Shown here piece after piece: positions 30,297 to 41,800 of a DNA stretch of 64,000 nt. The translations under genes were made by a program, and so were the position numbers. A model generated the notes under the pieces. It searched no databases. It worked only from the letters and a program-made list of their open reading frames with translations, and was not told the DNA's origin. Source of the DNA: Closterium sp. NIES-65 (taxonomy: Eukaryota > Streptophyta > Zygnematophyceae > Desmidiales > Closteriaceae); contig CANXME010002521.1 in the NCBI GenBank assembly GCA_948144175.1, forward strand, positions 131,501-195,500. Reading direction: 5' to 3'. Position 1 is the first letter of the stretch, and every line of letters begins with the position of its first letter.

Positions 30297-31931
30297 ATGG
30301 CTACCCCCAGTGTCCTCGCCTTTGACGCTGAGGGCAGAGCCATTGACTTTGACGTGTGGGTAGACGACCTACTGCTTTTCCTACAGTGCGACAGAGCTGA
30401 CGGACTCTCTCTCTTTGATCTCACTTCTGGTGCCTCTCCCGCCCCTGCTGCTACTGAGGATGCCACTGTTCGCTCAGTGTGGGCCACACGCGATGCTGCT
30501 GCACGTCTTGCTGTGCGTCGCCACCTCCCTCCCGCTGAGCGTGCGCACTTTGGGTCGTACAAGAGTGCTAAGACCTTGTACGACGCCGTTATCGCACGCT
30601 ACTCCACCCCTGCCACTGCTGCACTGAGCCGCCTCATGCTACCGTACCTCTTTCCCGACCTTGCTGCTTTTGCCACAGTCGCCGACCTCATTACCCACCT
30701 GCGCACTAGTGACGCTCGCTTCCGCGCTGCACTTCCTGCTGAGTTCTGCGCCAAGAACCCCCCCCCCCAGTACTTCACCCTCTACTACATTGTCACCCGC
30801 CTCCCTGACTCCCTTCGCGGAGTCAGGGACGACCTACTCGCAGTCTGCCCCACCACTCTCACTGTCGAGATCCTCGAGAAGTCCCTCCTCGCAGCTGAGA
30901 AGAGCATTCTCGCTGTAGGGGCCTCTCGTGGTGACCCGCGCACCCCCATCTTTGAGGGGTGTTCCCCCTCCCCCCTCCTGCCCTCTGTCGCCTCTGCTGC
31001 TACGGCCGACCTGGTTGGTTTTGAGTCGGTCGGAGCGGCGTCTGCCCCCAGCGGGAGACGTCGCTCTGGCAAGAGCAAGGGGGGCAGGGGCGGTGGTGGA
31101 GGCGGCGGGGGCGGTGGAGGCGGAGGTAGAGGCAGCGGCGGAGGTGAGGGTGGTAGCGGGAGTAGTGGCGGGAGTGGAGGTGTCGGCGGAGGCAGTGGAG
31201 GTGTCGGCGGAGGCAGTGGAGGCGGGGGCGGCAGCGGCGGTGGTAGTGGGGGTGGAGGCGGAGGCGGCGGTGGCGGCGGCGACGGTGGGAGTGGCGGTGG
31301 CGGTGGAGGTGGTGGCGGCGGCGGCCGAGGAGGCGGCGGAGGAGGCGGCGGAGGTCGTGGCGCGCCGAGGAGGAGTGGCTCCGGTGGTGGTCAGCGCCAG
31401 CAGCAGCAGCGTGGTCAGGAGACCCTCTCCCCGCAGCAGCTCCGTGAGTGGTACTCTGCGCGTCAGCGGGGTGGGGGTACTGGTCCGTGCACTTATGTCC
31501 TGCGCACTGGCGACCGTGCGGGTGAGCAGTGTGGTGGTTCACACTCCGCCCAGCGTTGCTTCGGCCGCCTGACTGACGCTTGGCGCCGCCAGTTTCCTGA
31601 CGCCTCTGAGATCCCTCGCTGGGACCAGCTGTCTAGGGCTGGAGTAGCTATCTTTGATCTTGACTTTGATGCTATTCTTGCTGCTATGTATGCTGTGACT
31701 ATTAGTGAGGAGAGTGACTGTTACCGGTGTTTCCCGCCCGACCCGGGCATTGGTACTGCGGCTCTAGGTGCTGTTGAGGCTGCTGCTCCAGGTGCTGGTG
31801 AGGCGGTTGCTCTAGGTGCCAGTGAGTCTGAGTCCTCAGGTGCTGGTGAGTCTGCTCTCTCAGGTACTCTTTCACCCTCTTTCACTTTCACTTTCACTCT
31901 TGACTTCACCCTCTCTCACTTTCACTCTTGA
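30297..31931 (+). CDS. gag: Gag of copia A1
   Basis: 544 codons from MATPSVLAFDAEGR, the start shared with A3 and A4. The N-terminal half is a copia-type helical Gag (DDLLLFLQCDRADGLSLFDL; LTHLRTSDARFRAAL-like region). A long Gly-rich tract encoded by GGC/GGT triplets follows and could bind RNA. Next is TLSPQQLREWYSARQ and a conserved cluster C-x13-C-x3-H-x4-C at 31488-31559, where a CCHC knuckle is normally found. A helical segment (RLTDAWRRQFPDASEIPRWD) closes the conserved region. The frame stops at 31931 in a CTTTCA repeat, just where the pol frame begins. In A4 the corresponding region runs through into pol without a stop, so the ancestral element probably made one Gag-Pol polyprotein. 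Confidence 0.88.
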   Translation: MATPSVLAFDAEGRAIDFDVWVDDLLLFLQCDRADGLSLFDLTSGASPAPAATEDATVRSVWATRDAAARLAVRRHLPPAERAHFGSYKSAKTLYDAVIARYSTPATAALSRLMLPYLFPDLAAFATVADLITHLRTSDARFRAALPAEFCAKNPPPQYFTLYYIVTRLPDSLRGVRDDLLAVCPTTLTVEILEKSLLAAEKSILAVGASRGDPRTPIFEGCSPSPLLPSVASAATADLVGFESVGAASAPSGRRRSGKSKGGRGGGGGGGGGGGGGRGSGGGEGGSGSSGGSGGVGGGSGGVGGGSGGGGGSGGGSGGGGGGGGGGGDGGSGGGGGGGGGGGRGGGGGGGGGRGAPRRSGSGGGQRQQQQRGQETLSPQQLREWYSARQRGGGTGPCTYVLRTGDRAGEQCGGSHSAQRCFGRLTDAWRRQFPDASEIPRWDQLSRAGVAIFDLDFDAILAAMYAVTISEESDCYRCFPPDPGIGTAALGAVEAAAPGAGEAVALGASESESSGAGESALSGTLSPSFTFTFTLDFTLSHFHS

Positions 31932-34900
31932 CTCCGGGGCGTCTCGCTCGTTCTTTCGAGACCGCACCACACTCACGCCGCTTAGTCGGCCAGTGGCGGT
32001 CTCCTTGGCAGACCCCTCCGGGGGTCCTGTTCTGGCTCGCTACTCCACTGTCCTGCCGTGCCCTGCGGTCCCGTCTGGCGCCCTGTCCGGTCTCTACCTC
32101 CCCTTGTTCTCCACGAACTTGGTGGCGGGTGCTGACCTACAGGATGCAGGGGTTGACCAGTTCACCCCTGCGCGCCGACGAGTCACCCACTGCACGGACG
32201 CGGACACGGGTCGACACCTGACCACATTCACACGTGGTCCAGGGTCGAGCCTATACACACTCACTGTTTCGTCTCCTTCTCCTGCGTCTGGTCAGGTAGC
32301 TGCGTCTGGTCAGGTGTTTGCTGCAGCGTCCAGGTCTGGTCCTGAGTCTGCCCCCTGCTCGTGTCGCCTCCTGTCCCACGAGACCCTCCTGTGGCACCAC
32401 AGGATGGGTCACCCCTCCCTGCCTCGTCTCCGGGGCATGGCCTCTCGCCTTCTTGTCTCTGGCCTTCCCCTGTCCCTCCCTCCCCTTCCTCGGGGGCCTG
32501 GCCCTCCCTGTGTCCCCTGTGTCGAGGGTCGCCTGCGGGCTACCCCTCACTCCTCCCCGTTCCCTCCGACGGAGGCCCCGATGCAGACGCTTCACATGGA
32601 CGTGTGGGGCCCAGCCCGCGTCCATGGACAGGGTCACGAGCGCTACTTCCTGCTGGTGGTTGACGACTACTCGCGTTACACCACAGTCTTCCCCTTGCGC
32701 AGCAAGGGTGAGGTCACTGAGGTGCTGATCGACTGGATCCGCGCAGCTCGTCTCCAGCTCAGGCGGAGCTTCGGCTCGGACTTTCCTGTTCTGCGTCTGC
32801 ATTTAGACAGAGGCGAAGAGTTCTCCTCCGGCCTTCTGCGAGCCTACTGTCGTGCACGAGGCATCCGCCAGACCTTCACGCTTCCGGACTCTCCAGAGCA
32901 GAATGGGATTGCTGAGCGCCGCATCGGCATTTTCATGGACGTCGCCCGTACGTCCATGGTGCATGCGGCTGCCCCCCATTTTCTGTGGCCGTTTGCGGTT
33001 CGGTACGCCGCGCATCAGATCAACCTTCAGCCCTGAGTCTCCCGACCGGAGACCTCCCCAGCTTTGCTGTGGACGGGGAAGGTTGGCGATGCGTCGGCGT
33101 TCCGTGTCTGGGGATCTCGGGCGTTTGTCCGCGACTTGTCTGCGGACAAGCTGTCCCCTCGTGCTGCTCCCTGTGTCTTCCTTGGCTTCCCCACAGACGC
33201 TCCCGGGTGGCAGTTTTACCACCCCTCCTCTCGTAGTGTTTTGTCCTCCCAGGACGTCACGTTCGACGAGTCAGTCCCCTTCTACCGCCTCTTCCCCTAC
33301 TGCACTCCTTCCCTCCCCCCTCCGCCGGACTTCCTTGTGCCAGTTCCCCCCCCGGTAGACCCCCTCCCCCCTCAGGTTCCTGCCCCCTTAGGTGTGTCCC
33401 AGGTAGACGCTGTTGACCCGGTCGAGGTTACTGGTGACTCTGGTGCTGCTGCGGGTGCTGAGCCTGGGGGTGCTGACTCTGGGGGTGCTGTGCGCGGGGG
33501 TGCCGAGCCTGGAGGTGCTGCTACTGGGGGTGCTGAGCCTGGGGGTGCTGGGCCTGGGAGTGCTACTGCAGAGGGTGCTGAGCCTGGGGGTGCTGAGCTG
33601 GGGGGTACGGTGCCTGGAGCTGCTGAGCTAGGGGGTGCTGGGTCTGGGGGTGCTGGGTCGGGAGCTGCTGAGCCTGGGGGTACTGAGTTTGGAGCTGCTG
33701 AGCCTGGGGGTGCTACGTCAGGAGCTGTTGAGCCTGGGGTTTCTCCTGCTGCTGCGTCTCGCCGGGAGCCCCTCTCTCCACAGGAGCTGCGCGAGTGGTT
33801 TGCTCGCCGCTGGAGGCGTGCTGCTGGAGCTGGAGCTTCTTCGACCGTCGAGGGTGCTGGTGCTGCCGGTCCCGGAGCTGCTGGGTCTGCGGGTACTCCT
33901 GGAGCAGGAGCTCCTAAGGGTGTTGGTGCTGAGACTACTGCTGTCTGTCCCGACGGTGGTTCTACTACTGGTGCTGCTGGAGGTCCTGCCGCTGGAGGTG
34001 TTGGTGGCGCTGGTGCTGTCGGTGAGGGTGCTGGTGCTGTCCCTGCTAAGTCTGGAGTTGCCGCGCGGCCTCGGCCGTACTTCGTTCCGCTCTTACAGCA
34101 GGTTCTTGGTCTTTCTCCTCCGGTAGAGTGTCCACAGCCTGTCCAGTCGCAGTCCCTGTTGGAGCCTTCCTCTCCACTGCCTGCTCCCTCTCCTTACACT
34201 GGTCCTACTGGAGGTCTTGCTGAGCGTCGTGAGCCTGCGTCTCGTCCTGCGTCGCCTGTTCGTGCTGCTCGCACTAGTGGTCGCGGTTCGCGTCAGCGTC
34301 CTCCTCCTGTCCCTGGCACGTACCGGATGTCTCTGCGTCCGTCCACTGCTCCTCTGCGTGCCCCTTTGCCTTCTCCTCCTGAGTCCTCTCTTCCTGCGCT
34401 TGCCGACCCTGAGTCGGACTCTCTTCGTGCTGCCAGTCCTACTGTCACGCGTCTCCTTGCTACTGTCGTCACTGACCCCTCGTTTGAGTCCACTGCTGCG
34501 TCTGCCCTTGTCGCTCAGCTCGTCGACTTAGCTGCTCGCTGTCGTCTAGACTACGCTGCTAGTCTTGTTGCTGAGTCAGCGTCTGACTGTCCTCTGTCCG
34601 TCGGGGGTGACAATGCTCTTGGCACGGACGTCCTAGAGGACAGGCAGAAGGAGTTCCAGTGTCTGGCGGCTGCTTCACCTCATCTCGCGTCTGTACTGCT
34701 TGCTCCTGAGGGAGACCCGGATGCACTAGACATCCCGACTCCGCGCTCTTACGCGGAGGCCGTAGAGGGTCCCTACTCGTCTCAGTGGCAGGCAGCTATG
34801 GATGCAGAGATGGCTTCCTGGAAGTCCACAGGCACCTACGTTGACGCAGTTCCCCCTCCTGGGGCGAACATCGTCAGTGGCATGTGGATCTTCAGGGTGA

Positions 34901-36313
34901 AGCGGCCGCCGGGCTCTCCACCTGTCTTCAAGGCGCGGTACGTTGCTCGTGGCTTCAGTCAGCGGCAGGGAGTTGACTACTTTCAGACCTTCTCTCCCAC
35001 CCCGAAGATGACCACTCTTCGGGTGCTGCTGCACATAGCCGCTCAGCGCGACTACGAGCTTCACTCTCTCGACTTCAGCACTGCGTTCCTGCAGGGTAGC
35101 CTGCACGAGGAGATCTGGCTGCGCCGTCCACCTGGCTTCACTGGGACTTTCCCTCCTGGCACCCAGTGGAGCCTCCATCGGCCAGTCTACGGTCTCCGCG
35201 AGGCACTGCGTGAGTGGCACGACACACTGAGGACTACGCTTGCGGCTCTTGGGTTTGCTCCTTCTACTGCTGACCCGTCGCTGTTTCTGCGCACCGACAC
35301 TTCTCTGCCGCCGTTCTACATCCTCGTGTACGTCGACGACTTGGTCTTTGCCACAGCGGACACTGCCGGACTTGCCTACGTGAAGTCCGAGCTGCTGAAG
35401 AGACAGACGTGCACAGACCTGGGTGAAATGCGCAGCTACCTTGGCTTGCAGATCACTCGGGACAGAGCACGCCGCACCATTACCTTGACTCAGTCACACA
35501 TGGTGCAGCAGGTCCTTCAGCACTTCGGCTTCACGTACTCCTCGCCTCCGGCCACTCCTCTACCTACTCGCCACTCGCTCTCAGCTCTGCCTTCGGATGA
35601 GTCCGTAGAGTCGAGTGGCCCGTACCCAGAGCTTGTTGGCTGCCTCATGTACCTGATGACCTGCACACGACCTGACCTTGCATACCCTCTGAGCATTCTT
35701 GCACGCTATGTTGCTCCTGGGAGACACCGACCAGAGCACATGGCTGCAGCGAAGAGGGTGTTGCGCTACCTGTGCAGTACGTCGGGCATGGGGCTAGTGC
35801 TTGGAGAGCGCAGTCCAGTGGTCCTTACAGGGCATGCGGACGCTTCTTGGGCTGACGACCAGGCTACGCAGCGGTTGTCACAGGGTTACACCTTCAGTCT
35901 TGGTTCCGGCTCTGTTTCGTGGCGGGCTACTCGCTCGTCTTCGGTTCTCAGCTCCAGTTGTGAGGTTGAGATCTACGCTGGGGCCATGGCTGCACAGGAG
36001 CTTCGCTGGCTCACCTACCTGCTGACTGACCTTGGAGAGCCGCCTCGTTCTCCTCCAGTGCTGTACGTAGACAACAAGGCCATGCTGGCCTTATGTCGAG
36101 AGCAGCGTTTGGAGCACAGAACGAAGCACATTGCTCTTCGTTACTTCCTTGCTCGTGAGCTGCAGCAACACTGGACAGTTGCGGCTTGCGTACATGGCCT
36201 CTGAGGCCAACACTGCTGATGTGTTCACCAAGGCACTCGCGCCTTGTGACCATCAGCGCCTCTGCACCCAGCTGGGTCTTGTGCCTGTCTTGCCTCACTT
36301 GCTCTCCTCTTGA
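31816..36313 (+). pseudogene. pol: Pol of copia A1, disrupted
   Basis: Order: protease (TFTLDSGASRSFF near 31930), integrase zinc motif (LWHHRMGHPSLPRLRG ... CVPCVEG), catalytic core with MDVWGP, LHLDRGEEFSS and PEQNGIAERR. Then comes a Gly/Ala/Glu/Pro repeat linker (~33440-33760), reverse transcriptase (FSPTPKMTTLRVLLHIAAQ; YVDD at 35329-35340) and RNase H (HADASWADDQATQ). One in-frame TGA lies at 33034, where A2 has Arg. A frameshift near 36165 moves the last ~45 codons (SEANTADVFTKALAPCDH) to another frame. The second integrase Asp block reads LDRGEEF against SDRGGEF in A2, so two further substitutions damage it. Confidence 0.9.
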
Positions 36314-36526
36314 CTTTACTTGTAGTGTGACATATATATATACCTGCTCTTGCTTGTCTAGTTTTATATATATATGTCTGTACTCTTGCATGTGAACTGG
36401 CCTCTGGCCCTGCTCTTGTGCTCGGACTGTGTGGTGACTTTGTGATCCACCCCGAGCTTGCTTTGCTTTGCTTTGCTTGACTGGTCTTGTGACCCCTTGT
36501 TCTCCCCCACTTTGCCTATGGGGGTG

Positions 36527-36762
<236 letters not shown>

Positions 36763-36866
36763 GAGGCGACGAAATCGTCTTAGGGTTGCGAAGCGTTAAG
36801 GTGGAATGATAAATTTAGTTAGTGAGATTCTGTGATTTTCCATATGTGTTGTAACATATGTGTGTA

Positions 36867-37194
36867 TGTTACGGGTGCAATGAATCGAAGTAGCGAGAAT
36901 TGCACTAAGGTGTAAAACGAGTACAAAGATGTGAGCGAAGGCATGAGCGAACATTTATACGCGAAACATGTAAACGGTAACGCGGTGCGTGCGAGCCAGC
37001 TAGTGCTACGCCGGCAGCGAGGCTCGGGCTAGTCCCGAAGCGTAGGACGACACGGCCGGGCCAGCAGAGCGAGGTTTGGCAAAACAGTGCGCGCGAAGTT
37101 GGCGAAGTCTCGTTAGCAGTAACGGGCGAACAACGGCTGTTGCTGTACGCGATGTAGTTGGGCTCCGTAAGGAATGCCGAGAAAATTCCTTACA
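36867..37194 (-). repeat. 3' LTR of gypsy G1
   Basis: 328 bp; same length as the 5' LTR and about 95 percent identical by eye. Outer flank GTGTA. Confidence 0.95.
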
Positions 37195-37225
37195 CTGCCC
37201 CCCCCCCCTCAAGAAGCCCCCTCCG

Positions 37226-37317
37226 CTACGCGAGTGCGTGTATATCGCGGAATCCCCGGCTCCTCAGGTACACTTGCATGACAGGGTGGTTTTCAATGTT
37301 GGCCAAGGGCACCCAAC
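37226..37317 (-). pseudogene. C-terminal chromodomain fragment of gypsy G1 pol
   Basis: After removing copia A2 and one CCAAC copy, the frame runs TPTEDSW | VPLANIENHPVMQVY and ends at a TAG (37228-37226). The Trp and the following PLANIEN match the end of a chromodomain, which in chromoviruses can guide integration to particular chromatin. Confidence 0.85.
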
Positions 37318-37448
37318 TGTCAGAACATTATAGCTTATACTTTTGTGTAGGCTGTAGTGGGGTATCCCATAAGGGGTACAACCCAATTAGGGTTAGTACT
37401 TGTACCCACTTCATTCATAGTTCATTCATTCTCGTTTCAGTTTTCTCA
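37318..37448 (+). repeat. 5' LTR of copia A2
   Basis: 131 bp, TGTCAGAAC...TTTTCTCA, with a TTAGGGTT telo-box core. Confidence 0.95.
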
Positions 37449-38400
37449 TGGTATCAAGCAGGTTCCCTCGTGGGAACTGTTCCTAAGGCCCTACTACTGC
37501 TTCCGCTGCTACTCGATCTGTCGCACGCCCCGCGGCGTGCGACCTATTTTTGCGCGCGGCGATTTTCTTTCTGGCGCGCGCCCCGAGGCGCGCGGCCCCG
37601 CTACCCCGTCGCGCCGCCCTAGCGGCCGCGTCGCGCCGCCCTCGCGGCCCCGATCCGTCGCCCTAGTGGCCCCGTCACCTACCCTTGCGGCCTCAGCGCC
37701 GCCCTTCCTGGCCCCGGCTCCGCCCTTCCCGGCCTCGGCGCCACCTCGGCTGGCCCCGTCACCTACCCCGGCGACCCCGACGCCGCTCTTCCCGACCCGG
37801 CCCCGCCTCTGCTGGCCCCGTCGCCTACCCCTGCGGCCCCAGCGCCGCCCTTCCCGGCCCCGGCGCCATCTCTGCCGGCCCCGACGCCGCCCTTCCCAGC
37901 CCCGGCGCTGCCCTTCCCGGCCCCGGCGCCGCCTCTGCTGGCCCGGTCGCCTACCATGCGGCCCCGGCGCCGCCTCTGCTGGCCCCGTCGTCGCTCCACC
38001 CGGCCCCGCCGCCGTCCCCAAGCGGCCCCGCCGTCACCACCGAGCCGCCGGCGCCGCCGAGCTAGTGCCGCGCCACCTGAACCGCCCGAGCCGCAACGCC
38101 ACCTCAGCCGCCCGAGCCACCGGGTCACCGAGCCGCCGAGCTGCAGTTGCTGCCGAGCCGCCGTACCGCCGAGCCGTCGAGCCGCCGAGCCGCCCGAGTC
38201 GCCCGAGCCGCCGGCCGCCCGAGTCACCCGAGCCGCCGAGCCGCAGTTGCTGCAGTGTCGCCGTGCCGCCAAGTCGCCGAGTCGCCGAGTCGTCGAGCCT
38301 GCTCTTCCCACCACTGGTGAGCCCCTGCCTTACTAGCTCGCTGCCTGCCGCTTGCTTGGCTGCCCGCCGCTACTACTGCTACTACTACTGGCGGCGGCTA
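37449..38400 (+). repeat. GC-rich tandem leader of copia A2
   Basis: Repeats around GCGGCCCCGTCGCC and GAGCCGCCGAGCCGCC fill the space between primer site and gag remnant. No domain is seen in any frame. Confidence 0.8.
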
Positions 38401-38859
38401 GATGCAGCTCCAGCGACGCCCACGCCCGTCTCTCACGCCACAGCAGCTTTGTGAGTGGTACGCTTAGAGTAGAGGGTCTCTCAGTTCTGTTCGCTGCACT
38501 TACGTGATTCGCACTGGTGCTCGGACTGGTCAGCCTTGTGGGACGCCTAGTCACACACCGTCCCGCTGCTTCGCCCGTCTGAGCGACGCCTGGCGTACCG
38601 AGTTTGGTGACGAGGCTGAGCTCCCCGACTGGGTGGAGCTGCTTAGGCAGAGGGTAGATATATTTGCTCTTGACTATGATGCAATTCTCACTGCCATGTA
38701 TGCATTGCCTACTAGTGCTGACCGTGCCGGTCACCTGTGCGTACCGCCTGACCCGGGTATAGAGCCTGCTGCTCTAGCTGCTGGTGCGGCTGCTGCTCTG
38801 GGTGCTAGTGTGTCTCCTGCTCCAGGTACAGGTGCGGCTGCTGCTCTAGGTGCTAGTGA
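38401..38859 (+). pseudogene. Truncated gag remnant of copia A2
   Basis: Keeps LTPQQLCEWY, a stop, then CTYVIRTGARTGQPCG, SHTPSRCF and RLSDAWRTEF. The N-terminal Gag domain and the Gly tract present in A1 are deleted. The zinc-type cysteines and histidine are conserved. Confidence 0.8.
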
Positions 38860-41800
38860 GTGTGCTTCCCAGGTGCGGGTGAGTCTGCTCTCTCAGGTAC
38901 CGCGCCGGCTCCGGCCTCTCACACCTTCACCCTTGACTCGGGGGCTTCCCGCTCCTTCTTTCGAGACCGCACCACACTCACGCCGCTTGGTCGGCCAGTT
39001 GCAGTCTCTCTGCCAGACCCCTCTGGGGGCCCTGTCCTTGCTCACTTCTCCACTGTCCTCCCGTGTCCGGCAGCCCCCTCTGGCACCCTGTGTGGTCTTT
39101 ACCTCCCCTCGTTCTCTACGAACTTGGTGAGTGGTGCTGACCTACAGGATGCAGGGGTTCACCAGTTCACTCCTGCGAGTCAGCGGGTGACCCACTGCAC
39201 AGACGCTCGGACTGGCCGACACCTGGCCACGTTTACTCCTCAGCCGGGGTCGAGCCTGTACACACTGACCACTGCGTCTCCTCCAGTTGCTGAGTCTGGT
39301 AGGGTAGCTGCGTCGGGTCAGGTGTTTGCTGCAGCGTCCAGGTCTGGTCCTAAGTCTGCCCCCTGTTCGTGTCGTCTCCTGTCTCACGAGACTCTCCTCT
39401 GGCACCACCGCCTTGGTCACCCCTCTCTGCTTCGGCTCAGAGGCATGGCCTCTCGTCTTCTTGTTTCTCGTCTCCCCCAGTCCCTCCCTCCCCTTCCTCA
39501 GGGCCCTGGCCCTACCTGTGTCCCCTGTGTCGAGGGGCGCCAGCGTGCTGCCCCTCACTCCTCCCAGTTTCCTCCGACAGAGGCCCCGTTGCAGACGCTT
39601 CACATGGACGTGTGGGGCCAAGCCCGCGTCTGTGGACAGGGTCACGAGCGCTACTTCCTGCTCGTTGTTGACGACTACTCGCGTTACACCGCAGTCTTCC
39701 CCTTGCGCAGCAAGGGTGATGTCACTGAGGTGCTGATTGACTGGATCCGCGCAGCTCGTCTCCAGCTCAGGCAGAGCTTTGGCTCGGACTTTCCTGTTCT
39801 GCGTCTGCACTCGGACAGAGGCGGAGAGTTTTCCTCTGGCCTTCTGAGAGCCTACTGTCGCGCACGAGGCATCCGTCAGACCTTCACGCTTCCGGACTCT
39901 CCGCAGAAAAATGGGATTGCTGAGCGCCGCATTGGCATGGTCATGGACGTTGCTCGTACGTCTATGATGCATGCGGCTGCCCCCCATTTTCTGTGGCCGT
40001 TTGCGGTTCGGTACGCGGCGCATCAGATCAACCTTCACCCCAGGGTCTCCAGGCCGGAGACCTCCCCAGCCTTGCTGTGGACGGGGAAGGTTGGCGATGC
40101 GTCGGCGTTCCGGGTCTGGGGATCTCGAGCGTTTGTCCGCGACTTGTCTGCGGACAAGCTGTCCCCTCGTGCTGCTCCTTGCGTCTTCCTTGGGTTCCCC
40201 CCTGACGCGCCTGGGTGGCAATTCTACCACCCCACCTCTCCCCGTGTTATGTCCTCCTAGGACGTCACGTTTGACGAGTCGGTCCCCTACTACCGCCTCT
40301 TCCCCTACCGCACTCCGTCCCTCCCCCCGCCCCTGCTCTTCCTTGTACCAGGTCCCCCCCAGGTAGACCCCCTCCCCCCTTAGGGTCCTGCCCCTTCAGG
40401 TGTGTCCCAGGTAGACGCAGTCGAGCCTGTCGAGGTCACTGGTGACTCTGGGGGTGCTGAGCCTGGGGGTGCTGAGCCTGGGGGTGCTGAGCCTGGGGGT
40501 GTTGGGCCTGGGGGTGCTGAGCCTGGAGGTGCTCCGCCTGGAGGTTCTCCGGGTGCTTCATCTCGCCGGGAGCCACTCTCTCCACGGGAGCTGCGCAAAT
40601 GGTTTGCCCGGCGCTTGAGCCGTGCTGCTGGTGCTGGAGGTTCTTCGGCTACTGGGGGTGCTGAGCCTCAGGGTGCTACGCCTGGGGGTGCTGAGCCTGG
40701 GGGTGCTACGCCTAGGGGTGCTTTGCCTGGGGGTGCTGGGCCTGGGGGTGCTGAGCCTGGAGGTGCTCCGCCTGGAGGTTCTCCGGGTGCTTCGTCTCGC
40801 CGGGAGCCACTCTCTCCACAGGAGCTGCGCGAGTGGTTTGCCCGGCGCTGGAGCCGTGCTGCTGGTGCTGGAGGTTCGTCGGCTACTGAGGGTGCTGCTG
40901 TCGCGGGTCCCGGAGGTGCTCGTCCTAGGAGTACTGGAGCTACTGGGCCTGCAGGTTCGACTGGAGCTGGTGCTGCTGAGGGTGTTGGCGCTGAGACTAC
41001 CACTGGCGGTCCTGCTGGGGGTGCTCCTGGTGCTGGTGGAGGTTTTGGAGCTGCTGGAGGTGCTGCTGGAGCGGGTGCTCCGGCTGGGGGTACTGGTGCT
41101 GTCCCTGCTGTTTCTGGCGTCGCCACGCGGCCCCGACCGTACTTCGTTCCGCTCCTGCAGGAGGTTCTTGGTCTTCCACCTTCTACTGGTCCTCCTCCTC
41201 CTTTAGAGTGTCCACAGTCTGTCCCATCACAGTTACAGTTGCAGCCTACCTCCCCTTTGCCTGCTCCTTCTCCCTACACTGGTCCTACTGGAGGTCTTGC
41301 TGAGCGTCGTGAGCCTGCGTCTCGCCCTACGTCGCCTGTCCGTGCTGCTCGCGCTAGTGGTCATGGTTCACGTCCGCGTCCTCCTCCTGTCCCTGGCACA
41401 CACAGGATGTCTCTGCGTCCGTCCACTGCTCCTCTGTGTGCCCCTTTGCCTTCTCCTCCTGAGTCTTCTCTTCCTGCTCTTGCCGACCCGGAGTCGGACT
41501 CTCTTCGTGCTGCCAGTCCTACTGTCACGCGTCTCCTTGCTACTGTCGTCACTGACCCTTCTTTCGAGTCTACTCCTGCGCCTGCCCTAGTTGCTGAGCT
41601 CGTCGACTTTGCTGCTCGCTGTCGCCTAGACTACGCTGCTAGTCTTGTCGCTGAGTCTGAGTGTGTCTGTCCTCCGTCCGTCGGGGGTGAGTGTGCCCTT
41701 GGCACGGACCACCTTGAGGACAGGCAGGAGGAGTTCCAGTGTCTGGCAGCTGCTTCACCTCATCTCGTGTCCGTACTGCTTACCCCTGAGGGAGACCCGG

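Noticed and set aside
36131..36313. Separate small gene after copia A1 pol
   Set aside because: It is the frameshifted C-terminus of A1 RNase H (SEANTADVFTKALAPCD), identical in plan to A2.
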